From Sporomusa malonica (lineage in GTDB: Bacteria > Bacillota > Negativicutes > Sporomusales > Sporomusaceae): 64,000 nucleotides of DNA. Under the pieces are notes generated by a model, which saw nothing but the letters and a program-made list of their open reading frames with translations, was not told where the DNA came from and did not search any database. The translations under genes were made by a program, and so were the position numbers. The first letter of the stretch is position 1; each line of letters begins with the position of its first letter. Of the stretch, positions 41,529 through 49,609 are shown in pieces. The stretch lies in assembly GCF_900176355.1 (NCBI RefSeq), contig NZ_FWXI01000005.1:186001-250000 (forward strand), given 5' to 3'.

Positions 41529-42760
41529 GGACGGCCCTGCCATCTCTCCGGGCGTCTTAGCATGGCGTATGGGACGACCGGTTTAGAGACCGGCATAGTC
41601 ACAATCTGCTGCGGGTGAGGAGCTACTTCAATGGGAGTACCATCAGCATCGAACATTGCGTTAATTGATTGTATAAAGGTTTCTTGTCCCGGTTGCATTA
41701 TCTCTATTTCTTCGCCAACCTTCATATTATTACGTTGTTCAATAACAGCCATTCCGGTTGCTGGATTGTAATCTTTTACCAACCCCACAAAGTCATGCGA
41801 TTGGATGTAACTAGATGAGGTATATATCTGATCTTGTTCAGAGGTTTTATTAAAGTAAAAACCAGTTGTATACTCTCGGTGTGAGACTTTTTGCAATTCT
41901 TCAAGCCAATCCTGTTTAACATGAAAATTTGCTGGTGAGCTGACATAACTGTCAATGGCCTCGCGGTACACCTTGACAACGGTAGCCACGTAGTGAACAC
42001 TTTTCATCCGGCCTTCAATTTTAAAACTATTTAAGCCACTTTCAATTAACTCCGGTAGGTGATTAAGCAGACATAAGTCTTTGGAATTAAAAATGTATGT
42101 ACCACGTTCGTCTTCAAGTACAGGCAAATAGACTCCAGGACGGCTTTCTTCCATCAAATGGTATTTCCATCGGCACGGCTGGGCACATTCACCCCGGTTA
42201 GCATCACGCCCTGTCAGATAGTTGCTTATCAGACACCGGCCTGAATAAGACATGCACATAGCACCATGCACAAAAGCCTCCAAGTCAAGATCAACTTTCT
42301 CTCTGATCAGGCGTATATCGGCAAGCGATAGCTCCCTAGCCAGCACTACCCGCGATGCACCTAACTCCTGCCAAAACTCGACAGTTGACCAATTGGTACT
42401 ATTAGCCTGTGTACTAATGTGAATTGGTAGTGCCGGAGCTACTTGGCGGGCAATACGGAACACGCCTAAGTCAGATACAATGATGCCGTCAGCGCCCATC
42501 GCGGCGACAGATTTGATGTAATCAGGTAAATCTGTCAGGTCATCATTGTGCGGAAAAATATTAATTGTTATGTAGGTCTTTTTGCCAAGCCTATGGGCAA
42601 AATCAATGCCTTGTTTAAGCTCTTCTTGTTCAAAATTATCGCTAAACGCTCTTAAGCCAAAAGCCTTGCCACTCATGTACACAGCATCTGCGCCATAAAT
42701 AAGTGCCATTTTAAGTTTTTCTAAGTTGCCCGCAGGGGCTAGAAGCTCTGGTTTTTTCAC
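41525..42760 (-). CDS. U32 family protein, prephenate-dependent tRNA uridine hydroxylase (TrhP/YrrO-like)
   Basis: A 411-residue protein of the peptidase-U32 family. ELLAPAGNLEKLKMALIYGA is followed by the Cys-rich EAFVHGAMCMSYSGRCLISN, GRDANRGECAQPCRW, NSKDLCLLNHLPELIESG and FKIEGRMKSVHYVATVVKVY. Members known as TrhP/YrrO add a hydroxyl to U34 of tRNAs with an iron-sulfur cluster. That function is inferred from the adjacent TrmR-like methyltransferase, which would complete 5-methoxyuridine. ATG 42760 overlaps the trmR stop by 4 bases. Confidence 0.85.
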   Translation of the reverse strand: MKKPELLAPAGNLEKLKMALIYGADAVYMSGKAFGLRAFSDNFEQEELKQGIDFAHRLGKKTYITINIFPHNDDLTDLPDYIKSVAAMGADGIIVSDLGVFRIARQVAPALPIHISTQANSTNWSTVEFWQELGASRVVLARELSLADIRLIREKVDLDLEAFVHGAMCMSYSGRCLISNYLTGRDANRGECAQPCRWKYHLMEESRPGVYLPVLEDERGTYIFNSKDLCLLNHLPELIESGLNSFKIEGRMKSVHYVATVVKVYREAIDSYVSSPANFHVKQDWLEELQKVSHREYTTGFYFNKTSEQDQIYTSSSYIQSHDFVGLVKDYNPATGMAVIEQRNNMKVGEEIEIMQPGQETFIQSINAMFDADGTPIEVAPHPQQIVTMPVSKPVVPYAMLRRPERWQGRP

Positions 42761-43368
42761 TGATTCGTCTCTCCCTGGTAATAAGATACAGCCATACCAT
42801 CACCAATATGATGAATTGTCGTTTTGAACCGAAAATCATTAGCAACAAATTCTAGATAAGCCTTAAGTCGCTTAACAATGGTGCGAAAACGTTTGGGCGC
42901 AGCTTTATCGTCAAGTACCCAACCCCTAAACAGCACATTGTCAGCAATAACAACAGCTCCAGGAGAGAGTTTGTCCATAACTTTATGCAAATAATCAAGA
43001 TATTGGCCTTTGGCCGCATCAATGAATACTAGGTCAAACTTATCGACAAGTTGGGGCACAACTTCCCCAGCATCGCCAGCGATAAATTTGATCTGCCCCA
43101 ATACACCAGCGTCTGATAGAAACTGCTTAGCAATAGCTATTCGGTTTTCATCCTGTTCAATAGTTGTTATCTTTCCGCCTATCGTCAAAGTAGTTGCCAG
43201 CAGCAATGTTGAATAGCCAATAGCTGTCCCTAACTCTAAAACAGCTACAGGTTTAACCGCAGCTGCCACTTCCTGTAGTAGTTGTCCGCCTTCTCTGCTG
43301 ATGATTGGCACATGTTGCACGGCAGCATACTCTTCCATTGTGTCTAATATACTTTTAACGTTATCCAT
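42757..43368 (-). CDS. tRNA 5-hydroxyuridine methyltransferase (TrmR-like)
   Basis: A 203-residue class I O-methyltransferase. PIISREGGQLLQEVAAAVKP is followed by the SAM motif VLELGTAIGYSTLLLATTL, ITTIEQDENRIAIAKQFL, the metal-site style DLVFIDAAKGQYLDYL and VVIADNVLFRGWV. B. subtilis YrrM (TrmR) in the same operon methylates ho5U to mo5U at tRNA wobble positions. ATG 43368 is ten bases after AGGTG and two bases after the mltG stop codon. Confidence 0.87.
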   Translation of the reverse strand: MDNVKSILDTMEEYAAVQHVPIISREGGQLLQEVAAAVKPVAVLELGTAIGYSTLLLATTLTIGGKITTIEQDENRIAIAKQFLSDAGVLGQIKFIAGDAGEVVPQLVDKFDLVFIDAAKGQYLDYLHKVMDKLSPGAVVIADNVLFRGWVLDDKAAPKRFRTIVKRLKAYLEFVANDFRFKTTIHHIGDGMAVSYYQGETNQ

Positions 43369-43369
43369 G

Positions 43370-44383
43370 TTAAATCTGCACCTGATCAATGGCTGCTAAA
43401 TGCTCTTCATACGTTTTACTAAAATGATGCTTTCCTTGCTTGTCGGCAACAAAATATAAATAATCAGTATTGTTAGCAAAAAGCACAGCCCTTATAGCAG
43501 CAGTGCCCGGATTGGCAATAGGGCCTGGCGGCAATCCCATAATCTGATAGGTATTATATGGTGAAGGTATTTGAGTATCATGGATTGTAAGTTCAGGCTT
43601 AGGATAACCCAGGATATATTGTATTGTAGCACATGATTGTAGAGGCATTGCTTGTTTTACCCTATTGGCAAATACCCCGGCAATTACTGGCCGCTCATCG
43701 CTCATCTTGGCTTCCTTTTCAACCAGCGAAGCCATAATGACAACTTCACGCAGAGAAAGCCCCATGTCAGAAGCACGTTGTCTGAGGTCAGGCGTCAGTT
43801 TTGTATCAAATTGCTTGACCATCATGGTAAGTAGTTCTTCCTCACTTACTCCTCTAGATACTCGGTAAGTATCTGGGAAAATAAACCCTTCGACACGATA
43901 TTTACTGTCAGGATGGGAGGTCATATAGGGAAATGGAGCAAAATTCTTAGCTAAAGCTTTGAATTTTTCAGCATTAGCCAATTTTTTCTCAGCAAGCAGT
44001 TCGGCAACCTGGTCAACGGTATACCCCTCTGGAATAGTAAATTGCTGATAGGCAGTTTGGCCCTGGGACATCATAAGAAGCATCCGCTCTACCGGCATGT
44101 TAGGACTAATAGCATATTCGCCAGCTTGCAGCGAATTTTCCACTCCCTGAAGCTTGGCTGCAACCCTAAATACGAGTGCATTTCTAATTAATCTCTGCTT
44201 TTCTAACTCTACAGCAATTGTTTTGGTCGGAGTACCTGGCTTAATTGTAACAAGTACCGGTTCCCCAACGTTATCTACAGGCTGAGTCATCGTCCAGCCA
44301 AGCATAGCACCAATACCAACAATTGCAACTGCCAATATTCCGGCAATTGCTTTTTTGGTAATCGAGTAATTCAGCATTACCAT
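43370..44383 (-). CDS. mltG: Endolytic murein transglycosylase MltG
   Basis: A 337-residue YceG-family protein. One N-terminal membrane anchor (about residues 10-32), then a LysM-like subdomain around FTIPEGYTVDQVAELLAEKK, and the catalytic domain with VEGFIFPDTYRVSRGVSEEE, IMASLVEKEAKMSDERPVIA (catalytic Glu), LQSCATIQYILG and YNTYQIMGLPPGPIANPG. It cuts nascent glycan strands and limits their length. ATG 44383 is six bases after GGGGG. B. subtilis has yrrL at the same place. Confidence 0.94.
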   Translation of the reverse strand: MVMLNYSITKKAIAGILAVAIVGIGAMLGWTMTQPVDNVGEPVLVTIKPGTPTKTIAVELEKQRLIRNALVFRVAAKLQGVENSLQAGEYAISPNMPVERMLLMMSQGQTAYQQFTIPEGYTVDQVAELLAEKKLANAEKFKALAKNFAPFPYMTSHPDSKYRVEGFIFPDTYRVSRGVSEEELLTMMVKQFDTKLTPDLRQRASDMGLSLREVVIMASLVEKEAKMSDERPVIAGVFANRVKQAMPLQSCATIQYILGYPKPELTIHDTQIPSPYNTYQIMGLPPGPIANPGTAAIRAVLFANNTDYLYFVADKQGKHHFSKTYEEHLAAIDQVQI

Positions 44384-44458
44384 CACTATCCCCCTTTCGG
44401 TTAATCTTAGCTATTACATTATAATCGATAATACCCATGTAGACAAATGACGTTAACG

Positions 44459-44483
44459 AAAAAAGAAGCCTACTCGGCTTCTT
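44459..44483 (-). terminator. Terminator overlapping the stop codon of the DUF1292 gene
   Basis: GAAGCC and GGCTTC form a 6-bp stem with the TAG stop in its 5-base loop region, followed on the minus strand by TTTTTTCG. Stem bases are also the last codons of the gene. Confidence 0.8.
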
Positions 44484-44826
44484 TTTCTTCTTCATCTTCT
44501 TCAAAAACCATTTCTTCGTACGCTTTACGAACTTGTTCAAATTCTTCGTCAGTTGGATCGACGTAAATCTCTTCGCCGCTCTCATCAACGTCAATTCGGG
44601 CGATAAATACATCAGTTTCTTCGCCGCAGCCACAACCGCAGCTATCATCGCTGCACTCGCAGCCTTCCTCGTCAACGTCGATTGGTACCAGGATGGCAAA
44701 GCGCTTATCGCCCACAGGGACAATCATATCTTCGCGATAATAGTATTCATTGCCTTCTTCATCAGTCATGACTACTACCGGCTCATCGTCAAACTCCATA
44801 ATATCTTCTTGTTCGTTATCTGCCAT
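44470..44826 (-). CDS. DUF1292 acidic protein with Cys cluster
   Basis: A 118-residue acidic protein of the DUF1292 (YrzB) family. The core is VVVMTDEEGNEYYYREDMIV followed by FAILVPIDVDEEG, then a patch with five cysteines in CECSDDSCGCGCGEE, then FIARIDVDESGEEIYVDPTD and an acidic tail. The family function is unknown. ATG 44826 follows AGAGGTG. It lies between ruvX and mltG as in B. subtilis; the Cys patch looks like an insertion that could bind zinc or a cluster. Confidence 0.85.
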   Translation of the reverse strand: MADNEQEDIMEFDDEPVVVMTDEEGNEYYYREDMIVPVGDKRFAILVPIDVDEEGCECSDDSCGCGCGEETDVFIARIDVDESGEEIYVDPTDEEFEQVRKAYEEMVFEEDEEEKEAE

Positions 44827-44905
44827 TTTTTTCACCTCTTTTTACTCATACGCAATGTAATTGTATCCTAGAAAACATGTCCTGTCAAGGAAACCTATGG
44901 AAAGG

Positions 44906-45328
44906 CTACTGTCCTCGCGGTAAGCTGTCAAGATAGCCTTGCAGGAAGAAAACGGCAGCCATTTTGTCTATGATCTGCTTCCTTTTAGCCCGACTGACAT
45001 CGGCAGCTATCAGTGATTTTTGCGCTGCCACAGTAGAAAGGCGTTCATCCCAGAATTTTATCTCGACATTTGGAACTGCTTGAACTAAAGTTTCTCCGAA
45101 TTCTTTTACAAGCTCGCCTCGCGGTCCGATAGTGCCATTCATGTTCTTGGGCAATCCGATAATAACCAGCCCTACCTGATACTGAGCGATAAGTTCGTTA
45201 AGCCTGGCGAAATCCTTAGCAATTGATGTCCGCCTAATAACTTCGACTCCTTGTGCTGTGAGCTTAAGTTCATCGCAGACTGCCACTCCAATGGTTTTGT
45301 CCCCAACATCAAGTGCTAGTATGCGCAT
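44906..45328 (-). CDS. ruvX: Holliday junction resolvase RuvX (YqgF)
   Basis: A 140-residue RNase H-fold nuclease. The first strand is MRILALDVGDKTIGVAVCDE (catalytic Asp7), then LVIIGLPKNMNGTIGPRGEL and IKFWDERLSTVAAQKSLI with the other acidic residues. It is thought to resolve Holliday junctions or act in 16S rRNA maturation. It sits between DUF1292 and the aldo/keto reductase; in Bacillus ireB is directly next to it. Confidence 0.93.
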   Translation of the reverse strand: MRILALDVGDKTIGVAVCDELKLTAQGVEVIRRTSIAKDFARLNELIAQYQVGLVIIGLPKNMNGTIGPRGELVKEFGETLVQAVPNVEIKFWDERLSTVAAQKSLIAADVSRAKRKQIIDKMAAVFFLQGYLDSLPRGQ

Positions 45329-45378
45329 AGTTCCTCCAGATTATTAGCAAAAAATATTATTTTACCAATATATTTAAA

Positions 45379-46326
45379 TTAAATAATTTTCAAACAAAAT
45401 TCCGGGCAATACGCACCACAATAGCCGCATAATACACACTGACCAGAATCAGCACTTGCTTTTCCATTCTTAACGGTTATTGCCTTCATTGGACAATGCA
45501 AGGCGCACTGACCGCAACCGACACACCAATCCTCGACCAAGAGCCGTCTGGTCACATTGGCCACACTGGCCCAAAGCCGACTATCTGGGGTTCGTCCTGA
45601 AAAGACTTCGGTGTTGAGTAATACCTCATCAATTGTCTGCATTCCAACAGCAATTGATGTGATGCCTGACTGGGCCAGTACCCAGGAAAAGGCCTGCTCA
45701 GCCATAGTATTTAAGTGACCGCCGCCTAATGCTTTCATGGCATATATGCCTTTACCACAATCAGCCGCAAAGCGAATCGCAGTTAGCATTTCTTCGGCAG
45801 TACCGTCGGTGATACCAATACCTTTAATATTAATTATGGGATGAATCACATCTATTTCTTCAATTAAAGCCGCTGCCCTCACAACATCGATGGTATGTGT
45901 TGATATCCCTGTTGCCCTAATTATTCCCTGGCGCTTAGCATCACATAAATACGCCAGCGCTTCAGCATGTCCTTTGAGCGTCATACGCGATGACTGCTCA
46001 TGGAGTAAGAACAGATCAATATAGTCGCGATTTATTTCCCTACAGGCAGTTTCGACACTTAAACGCATGTCTTCATAGGTGTAAGCATAGGACTTGGAAG
46101 CAACAATTACATCCTGCTTGGCGCCGACAAGGGATTCCCGAATATAAGGATAAGTACGATATAATTCAGCAGTATCAATAAAATTGACCCCCGCATCAAA
46201 GGCTGACCGAATAACGGCAGCACCTTCGGCCAACGGCCGATTAGACTGCAAGGGGCCAATAGTAAGTCCGCCAAAACATAGTCTGGATACATTGAGACCA
46301 GTCCGGCCAAGTGTGCGATACTCCAT
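45379..46326 (-). CDS. Aldo/keto reductase with two C-terminal 4Fe-4S clusters
   Basis: A 315-residue protein. The N-terminal (beta/alpha)8 aldo/keto reductase has YRTLGRTGLNVSRLCFGG, the catalytic NFIDTAELYRTYPYIRESL, DYIDLFLLHEQ and GMQTIDEVLLN. A two-cluster ferredoxin domain at the end has CVGCGQCALHCPMKA and CVLCGYCGAYCPEFC. It would use electrons from the clusters rather than, or in addition to, NADPH; the substrate is unknown. It follows ireB directly (adjacent start/stop) and is inserted into the otherwise conserved alaS-ireB-ruvX order. Confidence 0.88.
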   Translation of the reverse strand: MEYRTLGRTGLNVSRLCFGGLTIGPLQSNRPLAEGAAVIRSAFDAGVNFIDTAELYRTYPYIRESLVGAKQDVIVASKSYAYTYEDMRLSVETACREINRDYIDLFLLHEQSSRMTLKGHAEALAYLCDAKRQGIIRATGISTHTIDVVRAAALIEEIDVIHPIINIKGIGITDGTAEEMLTAIRFAADCGKGIYAMKALGGGHLNTMAEQAFSWVLAQSGITSIAVGMQTIDEVLLNTEVFSGRTPDSRLWASVANVTRRLLVEDWCVGCGQCALHCPMKAITVKNGKASADSGQCVLCGYCGAYCPEFCLKII

Positions 46327-46584
46327 TTACTTGCCTTTAAGATAGGCCCGCACTAACTCCTCAATAATTTCATCGCGCTCTAACTTGCGAATTAAACTAC
46401 GGGCATTATTATGGCTGGTTATGTATGTCGGATCACCGGATAAAAGGTACCCGACCAACTGATTTATGGGATTGTAGCCTTTTTCCCTTAAAGATTGATA
46501 AACAGTAGTCAGGATTACTTCGGCTGCGTTGGTGTCGTCATTATTGACTTTAAACATCATCGTTTCCTGAGATATGTTGGTCAT
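46327..46584 (-). CDS. ireB: IreB family regulatory phosphoprotein
   Basis: An 85-residue protein matching IreB (YrzL/DUF965). [20 protein letters not shown] is followed by [40 protein letters not shown] and [10 protein letters not shown]. In enterococci it is phosphorylated by the PASTA kinase IreK and affects cephalosporin resistance. ATG 46584 follows GGAGGAGGAGG. It lies downstream of alaS with repeat H in between, and its stop abuts the aldo/keto reductase start. Confidence 0.95.
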   Translation of the reverse strand: MTNISQETMMFKVNNDDTNAAEVILTTVYQSLREKGYNPINQLVGYLLSGDPTYITSHNNARSLIRKLERDEIIEELVRAYLKGK

Positions 46585-46681
46585 GAAGCCTCCTCCTCCC
46601 TTATATTATCTACAAAGTATTACCATATATATTCTACTCGGACTAGATTTTTCCTGTAAGATTATTAAATTTTTACAGGCA

Positions 46682-46871
46682 GATAAGAAAAGACTTGGCT
46701 TGTGCCAAGTCCCTCAGGACGCCGGCAGAAGCCTTAGTCGTTCTTATGTCAACAGAATTGCGTTATAAATTCTGGTAGACTAAAGAAAACACGGCTTGCG
46801 CCGAGCCTTTAGCGACAGCGGAAGCCGATGTTGCCCTTATCCAGACGGAAAGTTATACTTTCTTACAGGAC
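46682..46871 (+). repeat. Dispersed repeat copy H, full composite (modules 1+2)
   Basis: A full-length copy, 190 bases, between ireB and alaS, oriented against the genes. The module-1 hairpin is GACTTGGC/GCCAAGTC, then CTCAGGACGCCGGCAGAAGC and GTTCTTATGTCAACAG, the junction AATTCTGGTAGACTAAAG, then module 2 from GAAAACACGGCTTGCGCCGA to ACAGGAC. Its reverse complement matches copy D over its whole length. It fills most of the 311-base gap; I see no gene there. Confidence 0.92.
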
Positions 46872-46895
46872 AAAACGCCTGCCTGTAAAACACAA

Positions 46896-49514
46896 TTAAT
46901 TGATCTGCGATTTGATTATCTGTTCAGCCACCTGCAGCGCTTCACCAATTTTTTCCGGCTGCTTACCGCCCGCTTGGGCCATATCCGGCCTACCTCCACC
47001 GCCGCCACCGGCAATTTTGGCAGTTTCTTTGATAATGTTACCAGCATGCGCACCTTTAGAAACGCAGTCAGCTGTAGCCATTGCTACAAAATTTACTTTG
47101 TCTCCATTAACAGCACCAAGCACAATAACGCCTGACTGTAGGCGATCACGTACCATATCACCGGTTGCTCTCAGGTTCTCCATATCTGCTGCCGCTACTT
47201 GACCAATCACTACTTTAACACCGTTAAAATCTTTAACTCCTGTTAAAAGATCTTGTACCTCATTTTTAGCCAGTTTGCTGTTTAGCGTTCCTACTTCTTT
47301 TTCCAATTCGCGAACACGCCCGTTGAGCACATCAATTCGAGCCACGATTTCTTCCGGCCGAGTTTTCAGTGCTGCTGCAGCCTCTTTAATGAGCTCGTTC
47401 TGTGCCTTCAAGTATCCGTGAGCCCCATATCCCGTAACAGCCTCAATCCGGCGCATACCAGCCCCAATGCCGGCTTCACTGATAATTTTAAACAAACCAA
47501 TTTCGGCAGTTGAGCCAACATGGGTGCCGCCGCACAATTCTTTACTAAAGCCGTCTACTACAACTACGCGTACCTGGTCGCCATATTTTTCGCCAAAGAG
47601 AGCCATTGCCCCCATACCTTTGGCTACATCCTGCGTTGTCTCGATAATGCCTACACAGGTATTATCTAATATAACGTCATTGACGATCTTTTCAACCTCA
47701 GAGAGTTGCTCATCAGTAACAGGTGCAAAATGGGTAAAGTCAAAACGCAGTCTACTGCTATCAACAGCAGAACCAGCCTGATTAACATGCTCGCCCAAAA
47801 CTTGTTTCAAGGCAGCATGAAGTAAATGGGTAGCTGTATGATTGCGGGCAATATGGCGGCGCCTCGCGTAATCAACCGTAAGTTTTAGTGCTTCACCTGT
47901 CTTAAGCAACCCTTCACTTATTTGACCAATATGGTAAATAGTTCCATCAGGGAGCTTGCGGGTATTGGCCACTTCCAATTTACCAAGTGCACTAGCAATT
48001 ACGCCAGTATCGCCCGCTTGTCCGCCACCTTCGGCGTGAAACGGCGTAACATCTAAAATAACGGCAACTTCGTCCCCATCAAAGGCTTCTTCCACAATTT
48101 TACCGTCTTTTAATAGCAGAACCAGTTTGGCGTTTTCAGCATCCGGTTTATAGCTAAGAGCATCTGTCACCACACCTGATAAATCAGGCATAACAACCTT
48201 TTCTTCGCTGTCCTGCCGGGCAGCCCGAGCCCGTTCGCGCTGCTCAGCCATAGCTTGATCAAAGCCTTGCTTGTCGAGAGTCATGTTATGTTCACTTAAA
48301 ATTTCTTCAGTGAGTTCCCATGGGAAGCCATATGTATCATAAAGTTTGAATGCTGTTGCGCCGTCAAGAACAGCCTGCCCTGTTTGAGTAAGATCTTGAA
48401 CATGCTTACTTAACAGTTCAATCCCCTGTGCCAAGGTATTGTGGAAGCGTTCTTCTTCCAGTTGAATAACTCTTTTAATATAAGATTTTTTGTCACTAAT
48501 ATCCGGATAAGCCTGTGCAAAAATATTGGCAACCACATCAACAATATCGGTAAGAAACGGCTTTTCAACGCCCATAAGACGGCCATGACGAACAGCCCGG
48601 CGTAGAATTCTTCGTAACACATAGCCCCGTCCTTCATTAGACGGTAACACGCCATCGCCAATCATAACAGTCATACTGCGGCCATGATCGGCGATTACTT
48701 TTAGCGATACATCCGTTTTGGCTGATTGTCCATATGAGACACCAGCAACGTTGGCGGTGTATTCGATAATAGGATAAAGCAAGTCGGTTTCAAAGTTAGA
48801 ACGTTTATGTTGCAAAACAGACGCAATCCGCTCAAGACCTGCACCTGTGTCAATATTTTTCTTGGCAAGCGGCGTATAATTCCCCGCTTCGTCCCGATCA
48901 AATTGTGTAAATACCAGATTCCAAATCTCCAGATACCGATCACAGTTGCAGCCAACTGCACAATCAGGTTTGCCGCAACCTCTTTCTTCGCCTAAATCAA
49001 TGTGAATTTCCGAGCACGGACCACAAGGGCCAGGGCCAATTTCCCAGAAGTTCTCTTCCATTCTAATAATACGATCAGCCGGTATTTTAATATCATTATG
49101 CCAAATCTCAAAAGCTTCATCATCGCCAGTATGTATAGTAATCCAGAGCTTATCCTTAGGCATTTCCAAATACTCAGTCAAAAACTCCCAGGCCCAAGTA
49201 ATGGCCTCTTTTTTAAAATAGTCGCCAAAAGAGAAGTTACCCAGCATTTCAAAAAAAGTATGATGGCGTGCAGTTCGGCCAACGTTTTCAATATCACCGG
49301 TACGAACACATTTTTGACTTGTCGAGATACGAGGATGTGGCGGCTTCATTTTCCCCGTAAAAAAGGGTTTAAACGGAGCCATGCCGGCACCAACAAGGAG
49401 CAAGGTCGGATCGTTTTCAGGTATGAGTGAATAGCTAGACTGCACCAAATGGTCTTTGCTAGCAAAAAAATCCAGAAACAGCTTTCTGAGTTCGTTTCCG
49501 GCTAATTGTTTCAA
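46896..49514 (-). CDS. alaS: Alanine-tRNA ligase
   Basis: An 872-residue class II synthetase. The catalytic domain has motif 2-like TARHHTFFEMLGNFSFGDYF and WEIGPGPCGPCSEIHIDLG. The editing domain has HTATHLLHAALKQVLGEHV (HxxxH zinc site) and CGGTHVGSTAEIGLF. The C-terminal DHHA1 domain has a coiled segment and GGGGGGRPDMAQAGGKQPEK. It charges tRNA-Ala and edits Ser/Gly. TTG 49514 (KQLAGNELRKLFLDFF) was chosen, nine bases after GGAG, matching the family N-terminus; the TTG at 49529 is within that site. A consensus promoter lies 44 bases upstream. Confidence 0.97.
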   Translation of the reverse strand: MKQLAGNELRKLFLDFFASKDHLVQSSYSLIPENDPTLLLVGAGMAPFKPFFTGKMKPPHPRISTSQKCVRTGDIENVGRTARHHTFFEMLGNFSFGDYFKKEAITWAWEFLTEYLEMPKDKLWITIHTGDDEAFEIWHNDIKIPADRIIRMEENFWEIGPGPCGPCSEIHIDLGEERGCGKPDCAVGCNCDRYLEIWNLVFTQFDRDEAGNYTPLAKKNIDTGAGLERIASVLQHKRSNFETDLLYPIIEYTANVAGVSYGQSAKTDVSLKVIADHGRSMTVMIGDGVLPSNEGRGYVLRRILRRAVRHGRLMGVEKPFLTDIVDVVANIFAQAYPDISDKKSYIKRVIQLEEERFHNTLAQGIELLSKHVQDLTQTGQAVLDGATAFKLYDTYGFPWELTEEILSEHNMTLDKQGFDQAMAEQRERARAARQDSEEKVVMPDLSGVVTDALSYKPDAENAKLVLLLKDGKIVEEAFDGDEVAVILDVTPFHAEGGGQAGDTGVIASALGKLEVANTRKLPDGTIYHIGQISEGLLKTGEALKLTVDYARRRHIARNHTATHLLHAALKQVLGEHVNQAGSAVDSSRLRFDFTHFAPVTDEQLSEVEKIVNDVILDNTCVGIIETTQDVAKGMGAMALFGEKYGDQVRVVVVDGFSKELCGGTHVGSTAEIGLFKIISEAGIGAGMRRIEAVTGYGAHGYLKAQNELIKEAAAALKTRPEEIVARIDVLNGRVRELEKEVGTLNSKLAKNEVQDLLTGVKDFNGVKVVIGQVAAADMENLRATGDMVRDRLQSGVIVLGAVNGDKVNFVAMATADCVSKGAHAGNIIKETAKIAGGGGGGRPDMAQAGGKQPEKIGEALQVAEQIIKSQIN

Positions 49515-49557
49515 TTTAATCAGCTCCAATGTGCTAAATTTAATCCATTATTCTGGA

Positions 49558-49587
49558 ATTATACTACGATTTAAGATTTAGTGTCAA
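49558..49587 (-). promoter_or_regulatory. SigmaA consensus promoter of alaS
   Basis: A perfect TTGACA (49587-49582), 18-base spacer and perfect TATAAT (49563-49558). The leader would be under 45 bases, too short for a T-box riboswitch. Confidence 0.88.
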
Positions 49588-49609
49588 TCTTTGGCTTGTT
49601 TTTAAGAAA

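Noticed and set aside
3401..46871. CRISPR array
   Set aside because: The repeated sequences are far apart, longer than CRISPR repeats, in both directions and without regular spacers or cas genes.
46872..46887. Terminator after alaS formed by ACAGG/CCTGT arms
   Set aside because: The short stem partly uses the edge of repeat H and has no T-run, so support is too weak.
49515..49609. T-box riboswitch before alaS
   Set aside because: The consensus promoter leaves a leader under 45 bases, too short for a T-box, and no specifier or antiterminator stem is visible.
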